Source: JACDAN01 sp963834825 (lineage in GTDB: Bacteria > Actinomycetota > Thermoleophilia > Gaiellales > Gaiellaceae). From it: a DNA stretch of 64,000 nucleotides. Positions 53,779 through 62,510 of this stretch are shown here, in pieces. The stretch spans positions 1,116,001 to 1,180,000 of the forward strand of contig CAWICZ010000014.1 of NCBI GenBank assembly GCA_963834825.1. The letters are read 5' to 3'. The translations under genes and the position numbers were made by a program. The notes beneath the pieces were generated by a model, which saw only the letters and a program-made list of their open reading frames with translations, was not told the origin of the DNA and did not search any database. Position 1 is the first letter of the stretch. Each line of letters starts with the position of its first letter.

Positions 53779-54704
53779 GAGCCGCTCTCGTCGCCGTTAT
53801 CGGCCTTCTCCTCCTCGACGGCGGAGGAACAGCCCAGGCGCTCCGCCACCCCGCGGCGCCGAAGTGCCCGATCTTCCCAAAGTCGAACCCGTGGAACCAG
53901 CGCGTCGACCGCCTGCCGGTCGCGGCCGACTCGACCGCGATCATCGAGTCGATCGGCCCCGAAGAGACGCTGCATCCCGACTTCGGGTCCGGCCTCTGGC
54001 AGGGCGCACCGATCGGCATCCCGATCACCGTGGTGCGACGGAGCCAGCGGAAGGTGAGGATCGCGTTCCAGTACGCCGACGAGAGCGACCGCGGCCCCTA
54101 CCCGATCCCGCGCCAGGTCAAGATCGAAGGCGGGCTGCACTCGACGGGCGACCGCCATGCGCTGATCCTCGACCGGGACGCTTGCCGGCTGTACGAGCTC
54201 TTCGCGCTCCAGCCGGCATCCGGCGGCGGCTGGCGCGCGGGCTCCGGCGCGATCTGGAACCTGCGTTCGAACCGACTCCGTCCAGCAGGCTGGACGTCGG
54301 CCGACGCCGCAGGACTCCCGATCCTGCCGGGTCTCGCACGCTACGACGAGGTCGCCCGTGGCCGCATCGACCACGCGCTTCGGTTCACGGTCAGCCGCAC
54401 GCGTCGGGCGTACGTCCACCCGGCCCGCCACTACGCGAGCTCCTCGACCGACCCAAGCCTGCCGCCGATGGGGCTGCGCCTTCGGCTGAAGGCGAGCTTC
54501 CCGACGCGCAGCTTCCCCCGTCAGGCCCGCATCGTCCTGGAGGCGCTCAAGCGCTACGGCATGCTCGTCGCCGACAACGGATCGGACTGGTACATCACCG
54601 GCGCGCCGGATCCGCGCTGGTCGAACCAGCAGCTTCGCGCTCTGAAGCGCGTCCCGGGCTCGGCCTTCGAGGTTGTGAAAACCGGCGCCGTGCCACGCAC
54701 GTAG
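53775..54704 (+). CDS. Secreted protein of unknown function, 309 aa
   Basis: Begins with a signal peptide (ALVAVIGLLLLDGGGTAQA, likely cleaved after Ala). The mature part opens with CPIFPKSNPWNQRVDRLPV, then HPDFGSGLWQGAPIGIPITV, GGLHSTGDRHALILDRDA and SADAAGLPILPGLARYDEV. The last of these and ALRFTVSRTRRAYVHPARH look like conserved blocks. I have seen similar extracellular proteins but cannot name a function. The GTG start overlaps the Nudix stop as GTGA. Confidence 0.75.
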   Translation: MRAALVAVIGLLLLDGGGTAQALRHPAAPKCPIFPKSNPWNQRVDRLPVAADSTAIIESIGPEETLHPDFGSGLWQGAPIGIPITVVRRSQRKVRIAFQYADESDRGPYPIPRQVKIEGGLHSTGDRHALILDRDACRLYELFALQPASGGGWRAGSGAIWNLRSNRLRPAGWTSADAAGLPILPGLARYDEVARGRIDHALRFTVSRTRRAYVHPARHYASSSTDPSLPPMGLRLRLKASFPTRSFPRQARIVLEALKRYGMLVADNGSDWYITGAPDPRWSNQQLRALKRVPGSAFEVVKTGAVPRT

Positions 54705-54712
54705 ACGGAGAT

Positions 54713-55171
54713 GTGAAACGGCTCGCCCTCGGTCTCTCTCTCGTCGCGCTCCTCGCAGGCTGCGGGAGCGACGGCGGCAGCAATGAGATGACTGTGTCGC
54801 TGGGTGAGCAGAACGGCTCGATGCAGTCGGGCGAGGCCACTCTCACCCGGGTCGACGACTCGTCGACGCATGTCGTCCTTTCGGTCGGGGGCGGCGGCTC
54901 GACGCCGCAGCCGGCGCACATCCACAAGGGCAGCTGCGCCAACCTCGACCCACAGCCTGAGTATGCGCTGGAGGACGTCGTCGACGGCGAGTCCTCGACG
55001 CACGTCAATGTGTCGCTGGACGAGCTTCGCGACGGCGAGTTCGCGATCAACGTGCACAAGTCCGCCGCAGCGCTGCAGACCTACGTCGCGTGCGGCGACA
55101 TCGGCTCAGGCGCAGCCGGCGGCACGGAGACCGGCAGCGACACCGAGACCGATTCGGGCTACGGCTACTAG
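54713..55171 (+). CDS. Lipoprotein resembling a CHRD domain
   Basis: A 152-residue lipoprotein: VKRLALGLSLVALLAGCGSDGG with lipobox LAGC (Cys17). The body contains PQPAHIHKGSC, a histidine pattern like the CHRD domain, and DELRDGEFAINVHKSAA. The tail is Gly/Thr/Asp/Ser-rich. GTG 54713 has GGAG just upstream; the frame is open farther but would include the signal of nothing sensible. It is 8 bp after the previous secreted protein, so both are probably exported from one transcript. Function unknown. The stop lies in a CTAG shared with the convergent gene. Confidence 0.78.
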   Translation: MKRLALGLSLVALLAGCGSDGGSNEMTVSLGEQNGSMQSGEATLTRVDDSSTHVVLSVGGGGSTPQPAHIHKGSCANLDPQPEYALEDVVDGESSTHVNVSLDELRDGEFAINVHKSAAALQTYVACGDIGSGAAGGTETGSDTETDSGYGY

Positions 55172-56346
55172 ACGCCGGCGAGCAGGAACGCACGCTGCTC
55201 GCGCAGCATCTCGCGGGCGATCACGAGCCGCTGGATCTGGTTCGTGCCCTCGTAGATCTGCGTGATCTTCGCGTCGCGCATCATCCGCTCCACCGGGTAC
55301 TCCTGCATGTAGCCGTAGCCGCCGAGGATCTGGACCGCGTCGGTCGTGACCTCCATGGCCACGTCCGAGCAGTACAGCTTCGCCATCGCGCTGATCTTCG
55401 TCAGCTCCGAGCCTTCGATGCCGTCGTCGATCATCTGGCCGCATTTGTAGAGCAGCAATCGCGCGGCCTCGCACTTCGTCTCCATGTCGGCGAGCTGGGC
55501 CGAGATCAGCTGGTGCTGCGCGATCGGCCGGCCCATCGTCTCGCGCTCCTTCGCGTAGTCGAGCGCGTAGTCGGTCGCGCCCTGGGCGAGCCCGAGCCCC
55601 TGTGCGCCGATCCCCGGCCGTGACCGGTCGAGGATTCGCATCGCGATCTTGAACCCCTCCTCCTCCTCGCCGAGCAGGTTGTCCGCCGGGATCCGCATGT
55701 CGTTGAAGAAGATCTCGCCGGTCGTCGAGCCCTTGATCCCCATCTTCGGCTCGATCCGGCCGACCTCGAACCCCGGTGAGGTCGCCTCGACGACGAACGC
55801 GGAGATGCCGTCGTGGCCGAGGCTCGGGTCGGTCTTGGCGAAGACCGTGTAGAGGCCGGCGACGCCGGCGTTCGTGATGAAGCGCTTGGCGCCGTTGATG
55901 ACGTACTCGTCGCCGTCGCGCCGAGCTTCCGAGCGCATCGCCGCTGAGTCGGAGCCGGAGCCGGGCTCCGTCAGCGCATACGCCGTGAGCCACTCGCCCG
56001 AGGCCAGCCGTGGGAGGTAGCGCTCCTTCTGCTCGTCGGTTCCGGCGAGCTTCAGGCCGAGCGAGCCGAGCTCCTGGACGGCGAGGATGAGGCCGCTCGT
56101 CGCGCAGACCTTCGAGACCTCCTCGATCGCGACGAGCGTCATCAGCGCCGAGGCGCCCAGGCCGCCGTACTCATCGTCGTACATGACTCCGAAGATCCCG
56201 TGCTCGCGATAGACCTCGACGACGTCCCAGGGAAACTCGGCGGTCTTGTCGATCTCAGCCGCCCGCGGCGCAATTCGCTCGCGCGCGAGCTCCCGGATCA
56301 GGTCGCGGATCTCTCGCTGCTCCTCGCTGAGGGGATCGGTCGCCAT
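55168..56346 (-). CDS. Acyl-CoA dehydrogenase
   Basis: A 392-residue FAD enzyme introducing the alpha-beta double bond into acyl-CoA, passing electrons to ETF. All-helical N-terminus, FAD/substrate loop LTEPGSGSDSAAMRSEA, YVINGAKRFITNAGVA, and the C-terminal signature ILGGYGYMQEYPVERMMRDA. The catalytic base is Glu in QIYEGTNQIQR. Size and motifs match short/medium-chain or glutaryl/butyryl types, and chain length cannot be settled. No ETF or thiolase genes are adjacent. ATG start with TAGGAT 7 nt upstream (leaderless). Confidence 0.92.
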   Translation of the reverse strand: MATDPLSEEQREIRDLIRELARERIAPRAAEIDKTAEFPWDVVEVYREHGIFGVMYDDEYGGLGASALMTLVAIEEVSKVCATSGLILAVQELGSLGLKLAGTDEQKERYLPRLASGEWLTAYALTEPGSGSDSAAMRSEARRDGDEYVINGAKRFITNAGVAGLYTVFAKTDPSLGHDGISAFVVEATSPGFEVGRIEPKMGIKGSTTGEIFFNDMRIPADNLLGEEEEGFKIAMRILDRSRPGIGAQGLGLAQGATDYALDYAKERETMGRPIAQHQLISAQLADMETKCEAARLLLYKCGQMIDDGIEGSELTKISAMAKLYCSDVAMEVTTDAVQILGGYGYMQEYPVERMMRDAKITQIYEGTNQIQRLVIAREMLREQRAFLLAGV

Positions 56347-56353
56347 CGGCGCA

Positions 56354-56359
56354 ATCCTA
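56354..56359 (-). promoter_or_regulatory. TAGGAT -10 box of the acyl-CoA dehydrogenase gene
   Basis: TAGGAT ends 7 nt before ATG 56346. It lies in a 38-bp divergent gap with another TANNNT box facing the other way. Confidence 0.52.
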
Positions 56360-56371
56360 GTTCGACCCTGT

Positions 56372-56377
56372 TAGGTT
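56372..56377 (+). promoter_or_regulatory. TAGGTT -10 box of the beta-propeller gene
   Basis: TAGGTT ends 7 nt before GTG 56385. It is a leaderless-type start back to back with the acyl-CoA dehydrogenase promoter. Confidence 0.5.
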
Positions 56378-56384
56378 CCCGCCC

Positions 56385-57482
56385 GTGCTGAAGCGGATCT
56401 CACTGCTGGTCGCCGTCTCCATGCTCGTCGCGACGTCGCTGGCGTTCGCGTCGGGCAGGAACGAAGACTTCGCGTGGCAGGTGACGCCCACAGGTTCGAC
56501 CGCCAGCCTCCGCGGGCTCTCCGCGGTCAGCGAGAAGGTCGCCTGGGCGAGCGGGAGCCTCGGCACGGTTCTGCGGACGACCGACCGGGGCGCGACCTGG
56601 CAGTCGGTCGGCCCTCCGGGCACCGACGCGCTCCAGTTCCGCGACATCGAGGCGTTCGACCGGCGCAACGCGGTCATCCTCTCGATCGGCGACACACCGG
56701 ACGCGTTTCGCGTCTACGTCACCTCGGACGGTGGCCAGACCTGGCGGCTCGGATTCCAGAACCAGGAACCGACCGCGTTCTACGACTGCATGACGTTCTT
56801 CGACCGCCGCCACGGCATCGCTCTTTCCGACCCGATCGGCGGGGAGTTCAGGATCATTGCGACCCGGAACGGCGGCCGCAGCTGGCAGATCGTCGACGCT
56901 GACATGCCCCCCGCATTGGCGGGCGAGTTCGCGTTCGCCGCCAGCGGTCAGTGCCTTGTCTCATCCGGAGACATCCTCGAGAGCGACGATGACGACGACG
57001 ATCGTGGCGACAGGAGCGACCGTCTTGCCTGGTTCGGGACCGGCGGCTCTGCCGTCTCGCGCGTCTTCCGGTCCCGCGACGGCGGCAAGAGCTGGCGCGT
57101 CACCGCGACGCCGATCCGCAGCGGACCGAGCTCCGGGATCAACGCGCTCGCCTTCCGCAACGAGGACAACGGCCTCGCCGTCGGCGGCGACTTCACCGTG
57201 CCGACTGTGGCGCCCGATTCCGCGGCGCTCAGCCGGGACGGTGGCCGGTCGTGGCGGCTCATCGAGGACGCGCCGAACGAGTACCGCTCGGGCGCGACGT
57301 GGGTCGACCAGCGCACGGCGATCGCGGTAGGCCTCAGCGGGAGTGACGTCAGCTTCGATCGTGGGCGCTCCTGGAGCCGCTTCGACAGCGGTAGCTTCCA
57401 CACGGTCGATTGTGCAGACGAGGACGCCTGCTGGGCCTCCGGCGCGCAGGGCCGCGTTGCCTACCTGGTCACAGACGACTGA
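56385..57482 (+). CDS. Secreted YCF48/BNR-repeat beta-propeller protein
   Basis: A 365-residue exported protein. Signal peptide MLKRISLLVAVSMLVATSLAFA, then repeated propeller blades with the Asp-box/BNR pattern: TTDRGATWQSV, TSDGGQTWRLG, TRNGGRSWQIV, SRDGGKSWRVT and SRDGGRSWRLI. YCF48 relatives in plastids help photosystem II assembly, and other members are glycan-related; neither is supported here, so function is unknown. An Asp-rich patch (ESDDDDDDRGDRSD) lies mid-protein. The GTG start is leaderless-type. Its end overlaps the convergent amidase by 14 bp. Confidence 0.85.
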   Translation: MLKRISLLVAVSMLVATSLAFASGRNEDFAWQVTPTGSTASLRGLSAVSEKVAWASGSLGTVLRTTDRGATWQSVGPPGTDALQFRDIEAFDRRNAVILSIGDTPDAFRVYVTSDGGQTWRLGFQNQEPTAFYDCMTFFDRRHGIALSDPIGGEFRIIATRNGGRSWQIVDADMPPALAGEFAFAASGQCLVSSGDILESDDDDDDRGDRSDRLAWFGTGGSAVSRVFRSRDGGKSWRVTATPIRSGPSSGINALAFRNEDNGLAVGGDFTVPTVAPDSAALSRDGGRSWRLIEDAPNEYRSGATWVDQRTAIAVGLSGSDVSFDRGRSWSRFDSGSFHTVDCADEDACWASGAQGRVAYLVTDD

Positions 57483-58014
57483 TCAGCGCGCGTAGCTCGT
57501 CCCCCGGACACGCGGTGGCGACGAAGTCCGAGTGCGGCCGCACCTGCCGCGCAGCCGGATAGCGCCGGCGGTACTCGGCGATGAGCTGCTGGAGCGCCCG
57601 GCGCGCCTCGGGTGTCACGTCCGCCCTCCCCACGGAGTCGTCGCCGAGGAAGCAGACGGCGAAGTAGTGGTCGTTCGACTCATTCGTCCCGTTCGCCGCC
57701 GAGCGGGCGCCGAATCCACGCCCGACGAACACGTAGCCGTGCCGGCAGAAGACGTGGTTGTAGGCGATGTCGAGCCAGCCCCGGGTCTCCATGTGGAAGC
57801 GCTGCATCGCACGGACGCGGGCGGCGCAGTTCCGATGCAGCCGCTGCTCGTCGGAGTTCATGCCGGAGTAGTGCACGGCGACGCCGCGCGCCGCGCCGGG
57901 CTGGATCCGCGGCCGACCCTTCGCAGGCGCGGCTCCCCAGGCGGGCCGCCGAACGAATCTCAGCGCAGGTGGGCGCGGAGGCGGCGCCGCTTTCCGGCCC
58001 TCGGCGACGCTCAC
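57469..58014 (-). CDS. N-acetylmuramoyl-L-alanine amidase (PGRP/amidase_2 type)
   Basis: A 181-residue zinc amidase that cleaves the lactyl-amide bond of peptidoglycan. Zn ligands are His48 in VAVHYSG, His161 and Cys169 in RPHSDFVATACPG. GWLDIAYNHVFCRHGYVFVGRG is the PGRP core with its conserved Tyr and Asn. The N-terminal ~25 residues are Pro/Arg-rich with no signal peptide, so export would need another path or the enzyme acts on cytoplasmic muropeptides. The GTG start overlaps the stop of the VOC gene (GTGA), suggesting a two-gene operon. Confidence 0.87.
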   Translation of the reverse strand: MSVAEGRKAAPPPRPPALRFVRRPAWGAAPAKGRPRIQPGAARGVAVHYSGMNSDEQRLHRNCAARVRAMQRFHMETRGWLDIAYNHVFCRHGYVFVGRGFGARSAANGTNESNDHYFAVCFLGDDSVGRADVTPEARRALQQLIAEYRRRYPAARQVRPHSDFVATACPGDELRALISRL

Positions 58015-58376
58015 TCCGGCTTGTGACAGACGACCTCGATGTTGTTCCCGTCGAGGTCCTTGACGTAGGCGGCGTAGTAGGTCGGGTGATAGTGCTCGCG
58101 CAGGCCGGGGGCGCCGTTGTCCGTCCCGCCGGCGGCAGTCGCGGCTTGGTGGAAGGCGTCCACCGTCGCGCGATCGCCGGCGGAGAAGGCGACATGCCCA
58201 TTGCCAACCGGGTCGCGACGCGCGACCCCGAAGTCCGGCATCTCACGATCGCCGAAGCCGAGGAACTCCCCGAACTCGAACATCAGCGAGTAGCCGAGTG
58301 GCTTCAGCGCATCCGAGTAGAAGGCCTTGCTGCGTTCCAGGTCGGTGACGTACACAGCGGTGTGATCAACCGGCAT
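58011..58376 (-). CDS. VOC (glyoxalase/bleomycin-resistance) family protein
   Basis: A 121-residue single-module VOC protein. Starts MPVDHTAVYVTDLERSKAFY; ends YAAYVKDLDGNNIEVVCHKP, the usual C-terminal strand with a metal-ligand Glu, and HVAFSAGDRATVDAFHQAA in between. VOC proteins bind a metal and act as lyases, dioxygenases or resistance proteins; the substrate is unknown. A GAGGGGAG ribosome site lies before the ATG. It is probably the first gene of the pair with the amidase. Confidence 0.85.
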   Translation of the reverse strand: MPVDHTAVYVTDLERSKAFYSDALKPLGYSLMFEFGEFLGFGDREMPDFGVARRDPVGNGHVAFSAGDRATVDAFHQAATAAGGTDNGAPGLREHYHPTYYAAYVKDLDGNNIEVVCHKPE

Positions 58377-58391
58377 TGCGGCTCCCCTCGT

Positions 58392-58397
58392 TAGATT
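58392..58397 (+). promoter_or_regulatory. TAGATT -10 box of the amidohydrolase gene
   Basis: TAGATT ends 6 nt before ATG 58404 in the 27-bp gap divergent from the VOC gene. Leaderless-type start. Confidence 0.5.
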
Positions 58398-58403
58398 CGC
58401 CCA

Positions 58404-59930
58404 ATGATCCTCGAACGCGGCGTCATCCGCACACTCGACCCCTCACTGCCAACCGCCTCGGCGCTCGCGATCGCAGGCGATCGCGTCGCCGGCGGCGTCG
58501 GAACGCACGAGACGTCGCTGCCCGGGCCCGACCGGGTCGATCTGGGCGGCCGCTGCGTGCTACCGGGGTTCAACGACGCCCACGTCCACTTCCCGACCTG
58601 GGCGGCGGCGCGGCGCGAGGTGCGGCTGGAGGGCACGACGTCCGTGGCTGACGTCGTCACCCAGGTGCGCGCTGGGCTGGAGTCGATCCGCGAGGGCGAG
58701 TGGCTGCACGGCCGCGGCTGGCGGAGCGCGGGCTGGCCGGAGCAGCCGACCAAGGAAGCGCTCGACGAGGCGACGGGGGACGTGCCCGTGGCGCTGCTCG
58801 CCCAGGATGGGCACTCACTCTGGCTCAACTCGGCGGGGCTGGCGCGCGGTCACGGAAAGCTCCAGGTCGCCGGCGGCGTCGTGGAGTTGGACGAGCGCGG
58901 CGAGCCCACCGGCGTCCTGCGGGAGGAGTCCTGCTGGCAGTTCCGCGACCGCCATCTCCAGATCTCCGACGACGACTACGTCTCGGCGATGCGCGAAGGA
59001 CTGCGCGTCGCGGCAGCCCGCGGCGTCACGGCCGTCCACGACAAGGACGGCTGGATCGGCGCGCTGCGCTTCTGGCAGGCCCTGGACGATCTGACGGTGC
59101 GGGTCTGGCAGTCTTTTCCGGCCGACCGGCTCGACGAGCTCGAAGAGCTCGGGCTGCGGAGCGGGTTCGGAGGCCCGATGTTGCGGGTCGGCTACCTGAA
59201 GGCGTTCATGGACGGGACGCTCGGGTCGCAGACGGCTCGCATGCTGGACGGCGCGGGCGTCGAGATCACGAGCCGTGCCGAGCTGGCGGAGATCGTCCGA
59301 CGCGGCGCGGAGGCCGGCTGGCCGGTCGCTGTGCACGCAATCGGCGATCGAGCGAATCGCGACGCGCTCGACGCGTTCGAGGAGACGCGCGATGTCTGGG
59401 CCCCGCTCGGCCTGCGGCAGCGCATCGAGCACGCGCAGCTGTTGGCACCCGAGGACATCGGCCGCTTTGCCGAGCTCGGGGTCGCGGCATCGGTGCAATT
59501 CAGCCACGCCACGTCCGACCGTGACGCCGCCGACCGGTTCTGGGCGGGGAAGACCGGCGGCGCGTATGCCTACCGCTCGCTGCTGGACTCCGGCGCGGTC
59601 GTCGCCAACGGCTCCGACGCGCCGGTCGAGGAGCTCGATCCGCTCGCAGGGCTCGTCGCGGGAGTCCTTCGGACAGTCGACGATCGTCCCGCCTGGCATC
59701 CCGAGCAGGCGCTCGGGATCGAAGCGGCGCTCGCCGCGACCTGCGTCACGCCGGCCTGGCTGGCATACGACGAGCACCGGCGCGGCAAGCTCGTCCCCGG
59801 CTACCTCGCCGATCTCGTCGTCCTCGACCGCGACCCGGTCGCCGTTCCGCCCGAGGAGCTACCAGAGGTTCGCGTCGTGGCGACGATGGTCGGGGGCCGC
59901 TGGACCTACAACCCGCCGCCCTGGGATTAA
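58404..59930 (+). CDS. Amidohydrolase family protein (YtcJ-like, amidohydrolase_3)
   Basis: A 508-residue metal-dependent hydrolase. LPGFNDAHVHFPTW carries the HxH metal site near residues 58-60, LKAFMDGTLGSQTA and PVAVHAIGDRANRDALDAFE the later histidine, RIEHAQLLAPEDI another, and NGSDAPVEELDPLAG the terminal Asp. The C-terminus GKLVPGYLADLVVLDRDP is the usual composite-domain return. It probably cleaves an amide or imide bond; the substrate is unknown. The stop is shared within TTAA with the convergent M20 peptidase gene. Leaderless-type ATG. Confidence 0.9.
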   Translation: MILERGVIRTLDPSLPTASALAIAGDRVAGGVGTHETSLPGPDRVDLGGRCVLPGFNDAHVHFPTWAAARREVRLEGTTSVADVVTQVRAGLESIREGEWLHGRGWRSAGWPEQPTKEALDEATGDVPVALLAQDGHSLWLNSAGLARGHGKLQVAGGVVELDERGEPTGVLREESCWQFRDRHLQISDDDYVSAMREGLRVAAARGVTAVHDKDGWIGALRFWQALDDLTVRVWQSFPADRLDELEELGLRSGFGGPMLRVGYLKAFMDGTLGSQTARMLDGAGVEITSRAELAEIVRRGAEAGWPVAVHAIGDRANRDALDAFEETRDVWAPLGLRQRIEHAQLLAPEDIGRFAELGVAASVQFSHATSDRDAADRFWAGKTGGAYAYRSLLDSGAVVANGSDAPVEELDPLAGLVAGVLRTVDDRPAWHPEQALGIEAALAATCVTPAWLAYDEHRRGKLVPGYLADLVVLDRDPVAVPPEELPEVRVVATMVGGRWTYNPPPWD

Positions 59931-61267
59931 ACCCTCGGTAGCTCGGCGAAGCGGCGGAGGAGCTCGCGGGCAGCGTCGACCGCGAGCGGGATGTGGTCGA
60001 CGCGCAGACGTTCGTTCGGCGAGTGGATGTTCCCCTCGGGGAGGTCGAAGCCGGTGAGAACGGTCGGGATCTTCCGGTCCGCCAGCGGCGGAACGATGGG
60101 CAGCGTCCCGCCGACTCGAATCAGCAGCGGGCGCGTGCCGACGACCGCCTCGAACGCGTCCAGCGCGATCCGGATCGCGGGCGCGTCAGGCGGAACGAGG
60201 CCCGCGGGGCTTGACGCCCATCGCTCGACCTCGACCTCGGCTCCGTCCGGCGCCGACTCCCCGAGCAGGCGGTCGAAGACGGGCGCAATCTGGTCGGGAT
60301 CCTGGCCGGGTGCCAGCCGGATCGAGACGTTCGCCTCGGCGCAGACCGGCAGCACCGTCTTCTGGAGCTGCGCCTCGCCGCCGGCGATCCCGTTGACTGT
60401 GACAGCCGGCTCAGCCCACGTACGGACGTAGAACTCTTCGGCAGCGTCGCCGTCGATCGGCTTCGCTCCGCCCTCCGCGATCACGTCCGCGCCTGGATCG
60501 AGCTTCGTCCAGGCGTCGAGCTCTTCGGCGGAGGGTGGAACAGTCCCGGCGCGGAGGGGCTCAGGCAAGCGGCCGTTCTCGGCCGGCAGGACGCCCCGCA
60601 ACGTCTCCATCAGCGCGTCAGTGGCGCTCAGCGCCGCGCCGCCGAACACGCCCGAGTGGAGATCGCGGTCGCCGGTGCGCACGCGGACGTGGAAGTACAC
60701 GAGCCCGCGCGTCGCCGTGTGGAATACCGGCGCGCCGGGCCGGAGCATGGCGCTGTCGAAGATCACCGCGGCATCCGCCCCACGTTCGTCACGCTCGATG
60801 AAGTGGACGATCTCCTCACCGCCGGTCTCCTCCTCCCCGTCACAGGCGAAGCGCACGTTGACCGGCAGCTCGCCCGCCTCGGCGAGTAGGGCGACAGCCT
60901 TCAACAGCGCGTAGAGCTGGCCCTTGTCGTCGGCCGTCCCACGACCGTACAGCCAGCCGTCCCGAACGACGGGCTCGAACGGCGGCGTCTCCCACTCCTC
61001 GAGCGGTCCGGGCGGCTGGACGTCGAAGTGCCCGTAGACGAGCACCGTGGGAGCGTCGCCGCCGCCGGAGGCACGAATCTCGCCGACGACCAACGGAAAT
61101 GTCTCGGTCTCGACGAGCTCGGCGTCGCCGCCGGCGGCACGGACGAAGTCACGGACCCACTCGCCGGCCCGCCGCACGTCCCCCGCGTGCTCGGGATCGG
61201 CGCTGATGCTCTGGATGCGAAGGAACTCGGAAAGCTCCTCCAACCAAGCTGGATCCAACTCAGCCAC
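59927..61267 (-). CDS. M20-family metallopeptidase (dipeptidase-like)
   Basis: A 446-residue zinc dipeptidase/deacylase. Metal site VYGHFDVQP, the second GRGTADDKGQLYALLKA, the catalytic Glu pair in FACDGEEETGGEEI and IFDSAMLRPG. The inserted dimerisation domain carries VTVNGIAGGEAQ, and the tail ends with the last ligand region HSPNERLRVDHI. It is likely to hydrolyse dipeptides or N-acyl amino acids. GTG start; a TAGACT box lies 9 nt upstream, slightly farther than usual. It follows the sigma factor by 46 bp with a hairpin between. Confidence 0.9.
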   Translation of the reverse strand: MAELDPAWLEELSEFLRIQSISADPEHAGDVRRAGEWVRDFVRAAGGDAELVETETFPLVVGEIRASGGGDAPTVLVYGHFDVQPPGPLEEWETPPFEPVVRDGWLYGRGTADDKGQLYALLKAVALLAEAGELPVNVRFACDGEEETGGEEIVHFIERDERGADAAVIFDSAMLRPGAPVFHTATRGLVYFHVRVRTGDRDLHSGVFGGAALSATDALMETLRGVLPAENGRLPEPLRAGTVPPSAEELDAWTKLDPGADVIAEGGAKPIDGDAAEEFYVRTWAEPAVTVNGIAGGEAQLQKTVLPVCAEANVSIRLAPGQDPDQIAPVFDRLLGESAPDGAEVEVERWASSPAGLVPPDAPAIRIALDAFEAVVGTRPLLIRVGGTLPIVPPLADRKIPTVLTGFDLPEGNIHSPNERLRVDHIPLAVDAARELLRRFAELPRV

Positions 61268-61296
61268 GCGGGCGCGAGTCTATTGAGTCGCCGCGG

Positions 61297-61314
61297 AGCG
61301 GGCTTTGCCCCGCT
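61297..61314 (-). terminator. Hairpin at the end of the sigma factor gene
   Basis: AGCGGG / CCCGCT arms with a CTTTGC loop begin at the TAA stop of the sigma factor. It could limit read-through into the M20 peptidase gene downstream on the same strand. Confidence 0.4.
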
Positions 61315-62510
61315 TAGGCGACGCGAAGCTTCTGCGAGTCGGCGAGCGCCCGGAGCTTCTTCAGGCTCTGGTTCTCGATCTGCCTGATCCGCTCGCGGGT
61401 GACCTCGAACGTTCGGCCGACCTCGTCGAGCGTCCTCGGCTGTTCGCCGTTCAGGCCGTACCGCAGCTCGAGCACGCGGCGCTCCCGCTCCGACAGGGTT
61501 CCGAGGATCTTCTTCAGCGTCTCCTTGCGGAGCACGTTCTCGGCCAGCTCGTCGGGCAGCGGCGCCAGCTCGTCGGTGATGAAGTGCCCGAATTCCGACT
61601 CCTCGTCGTCGCCGACGGGCTTCTCGAGCGAGACGGGCGTCTGGGCGCTCCGGCGGATCTGGTCGACCTCGTCGATGGTCAGCTCGAGCTCGCGGGCGAT
61701 CTCGATCGAGCTCGGCTCGCGGCCGCGCTCGGCTCGGAGCTTCCGCTCGGTGCGGACGATCTTGTTCAGCTTCTCGACGACGTGGACAGGCATGCGGATC
61801 GTCCGCGCCTTGTCCGCGAGCGCCCTGGCGACGGCCTGCCGGATCCACCACGTGGCGTAGGTCGAGAACTTGAACCCCTTGCGGTGGTCGAACTTCTCCG
61901 CCGCGCGCACGAGGCCGATCGTCCCCTCCTGGATCAGGTCGAGGAACGGAAGGCCCTGGTTTCGGTACCGCTTCGCGATCGAGACGACGAGACGGAGGTT
62001 CGCCTCGACCATGTCCTGCTTCGCCTGGTGGTCGCCGCGCTCGATCCGCTTCGCGAGCTCGATCTCCTGCGCCGCCGTGAGCAGCTCGACCTTGCCGATG
62101 TCCTTGAGGAAGAGCTGGAGCGCCTCGGTCGAAACCTCTCGCGCGTTGGCCTCGGGCTCGGCCTCGTCGTCCGCAGCCGCGTCGACGACCTCGATCTGGA
62201 GCTCGTCGATGCGGCCGTAGAGCTCATCCAGCTGGGCCGCCGAGAGCTCGAGCTCTTCGAGCGCCGCGGCCAGTTCCTCGGACGTCAGGCGCCCGGATTC
62301 CTGCGCGCGTGCGATCAGGGCTTCCAAAGCGCCCTCGGTTGTGCCTTCTCGACCGGCTCCTTCTTCTCGCTCCACCAGGTGACCCTCGCTCCCCTCAGTC
62401 CCGGTTACGGCGTTCGAATCTGGTCGTGGCTGTCGGAGTCTTCCATGAGTCTCGCTCCGTCGCCATAGGCCGACCGGCCCATCTTTCGCTTCATCGGTCC
62501 TATCCGTCAT
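61314..62510 (-). CDS. sigA: RNA polymerase sigma factor, sigma-70 group 1/2 (SigA/RpoD-like)
   Basis: A 398-residue sigma factor. An unconserved N-terminus (~110 residues, acidic in part) precedes region 1.2 (LQLFLKDIGKVELLTAAQEI), region 2 with NLRLVVSIAKRYRNQGLPFL, DLIQEGTIGLVRAAEKFD and the -10-reading FSTYATWWIRQAVARAL, then region 3 and region 4 (LRYGLNGEQPRTLDEVGRTF, TRERIRQIENQSLKKLR). This complete set marks a primary-type sigma, either housekeeping or a close paralogue. Its ATG overlaps the TPR gene stop (ATGA), so it is expressed from a leaderless promoter in front of that gene; an internal promoter is not excluded. Confidence 0.93.
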   Translation of the reverse strand: MTDRTDEAKDGPVGLWRRSETHGRLRQPRPDSNAVTGTEGSEGHLVEREEGAGREGTTEGALEALIARAQESGRLTSEELAAALEELELSAAQLDELYGRIDELQIEVVDAAADDEAEPEANAREVSTEALQLFLKDIGKVELLTAAQEIELAKRIERGDHQAKQDMVEANLRLVVSIAKRYRNQGLPFLDLIQEGTIGLVRAAEKFDHRKGFKFSTYATWWIRQAVARALADKARTIRMPVHVVEKLNKIVRTERKLRAERGREPSSIEIARELELTIDEVDQIRRSAQTPVSLEKPVGDDEESEFGHFITDELAPLPDELAENVLRKETLKKILGTLSERERRVLELRYGLNGEQPRTLDEVGRTFEVTRERIRQIENQSLKKLRALADSQKLRVA

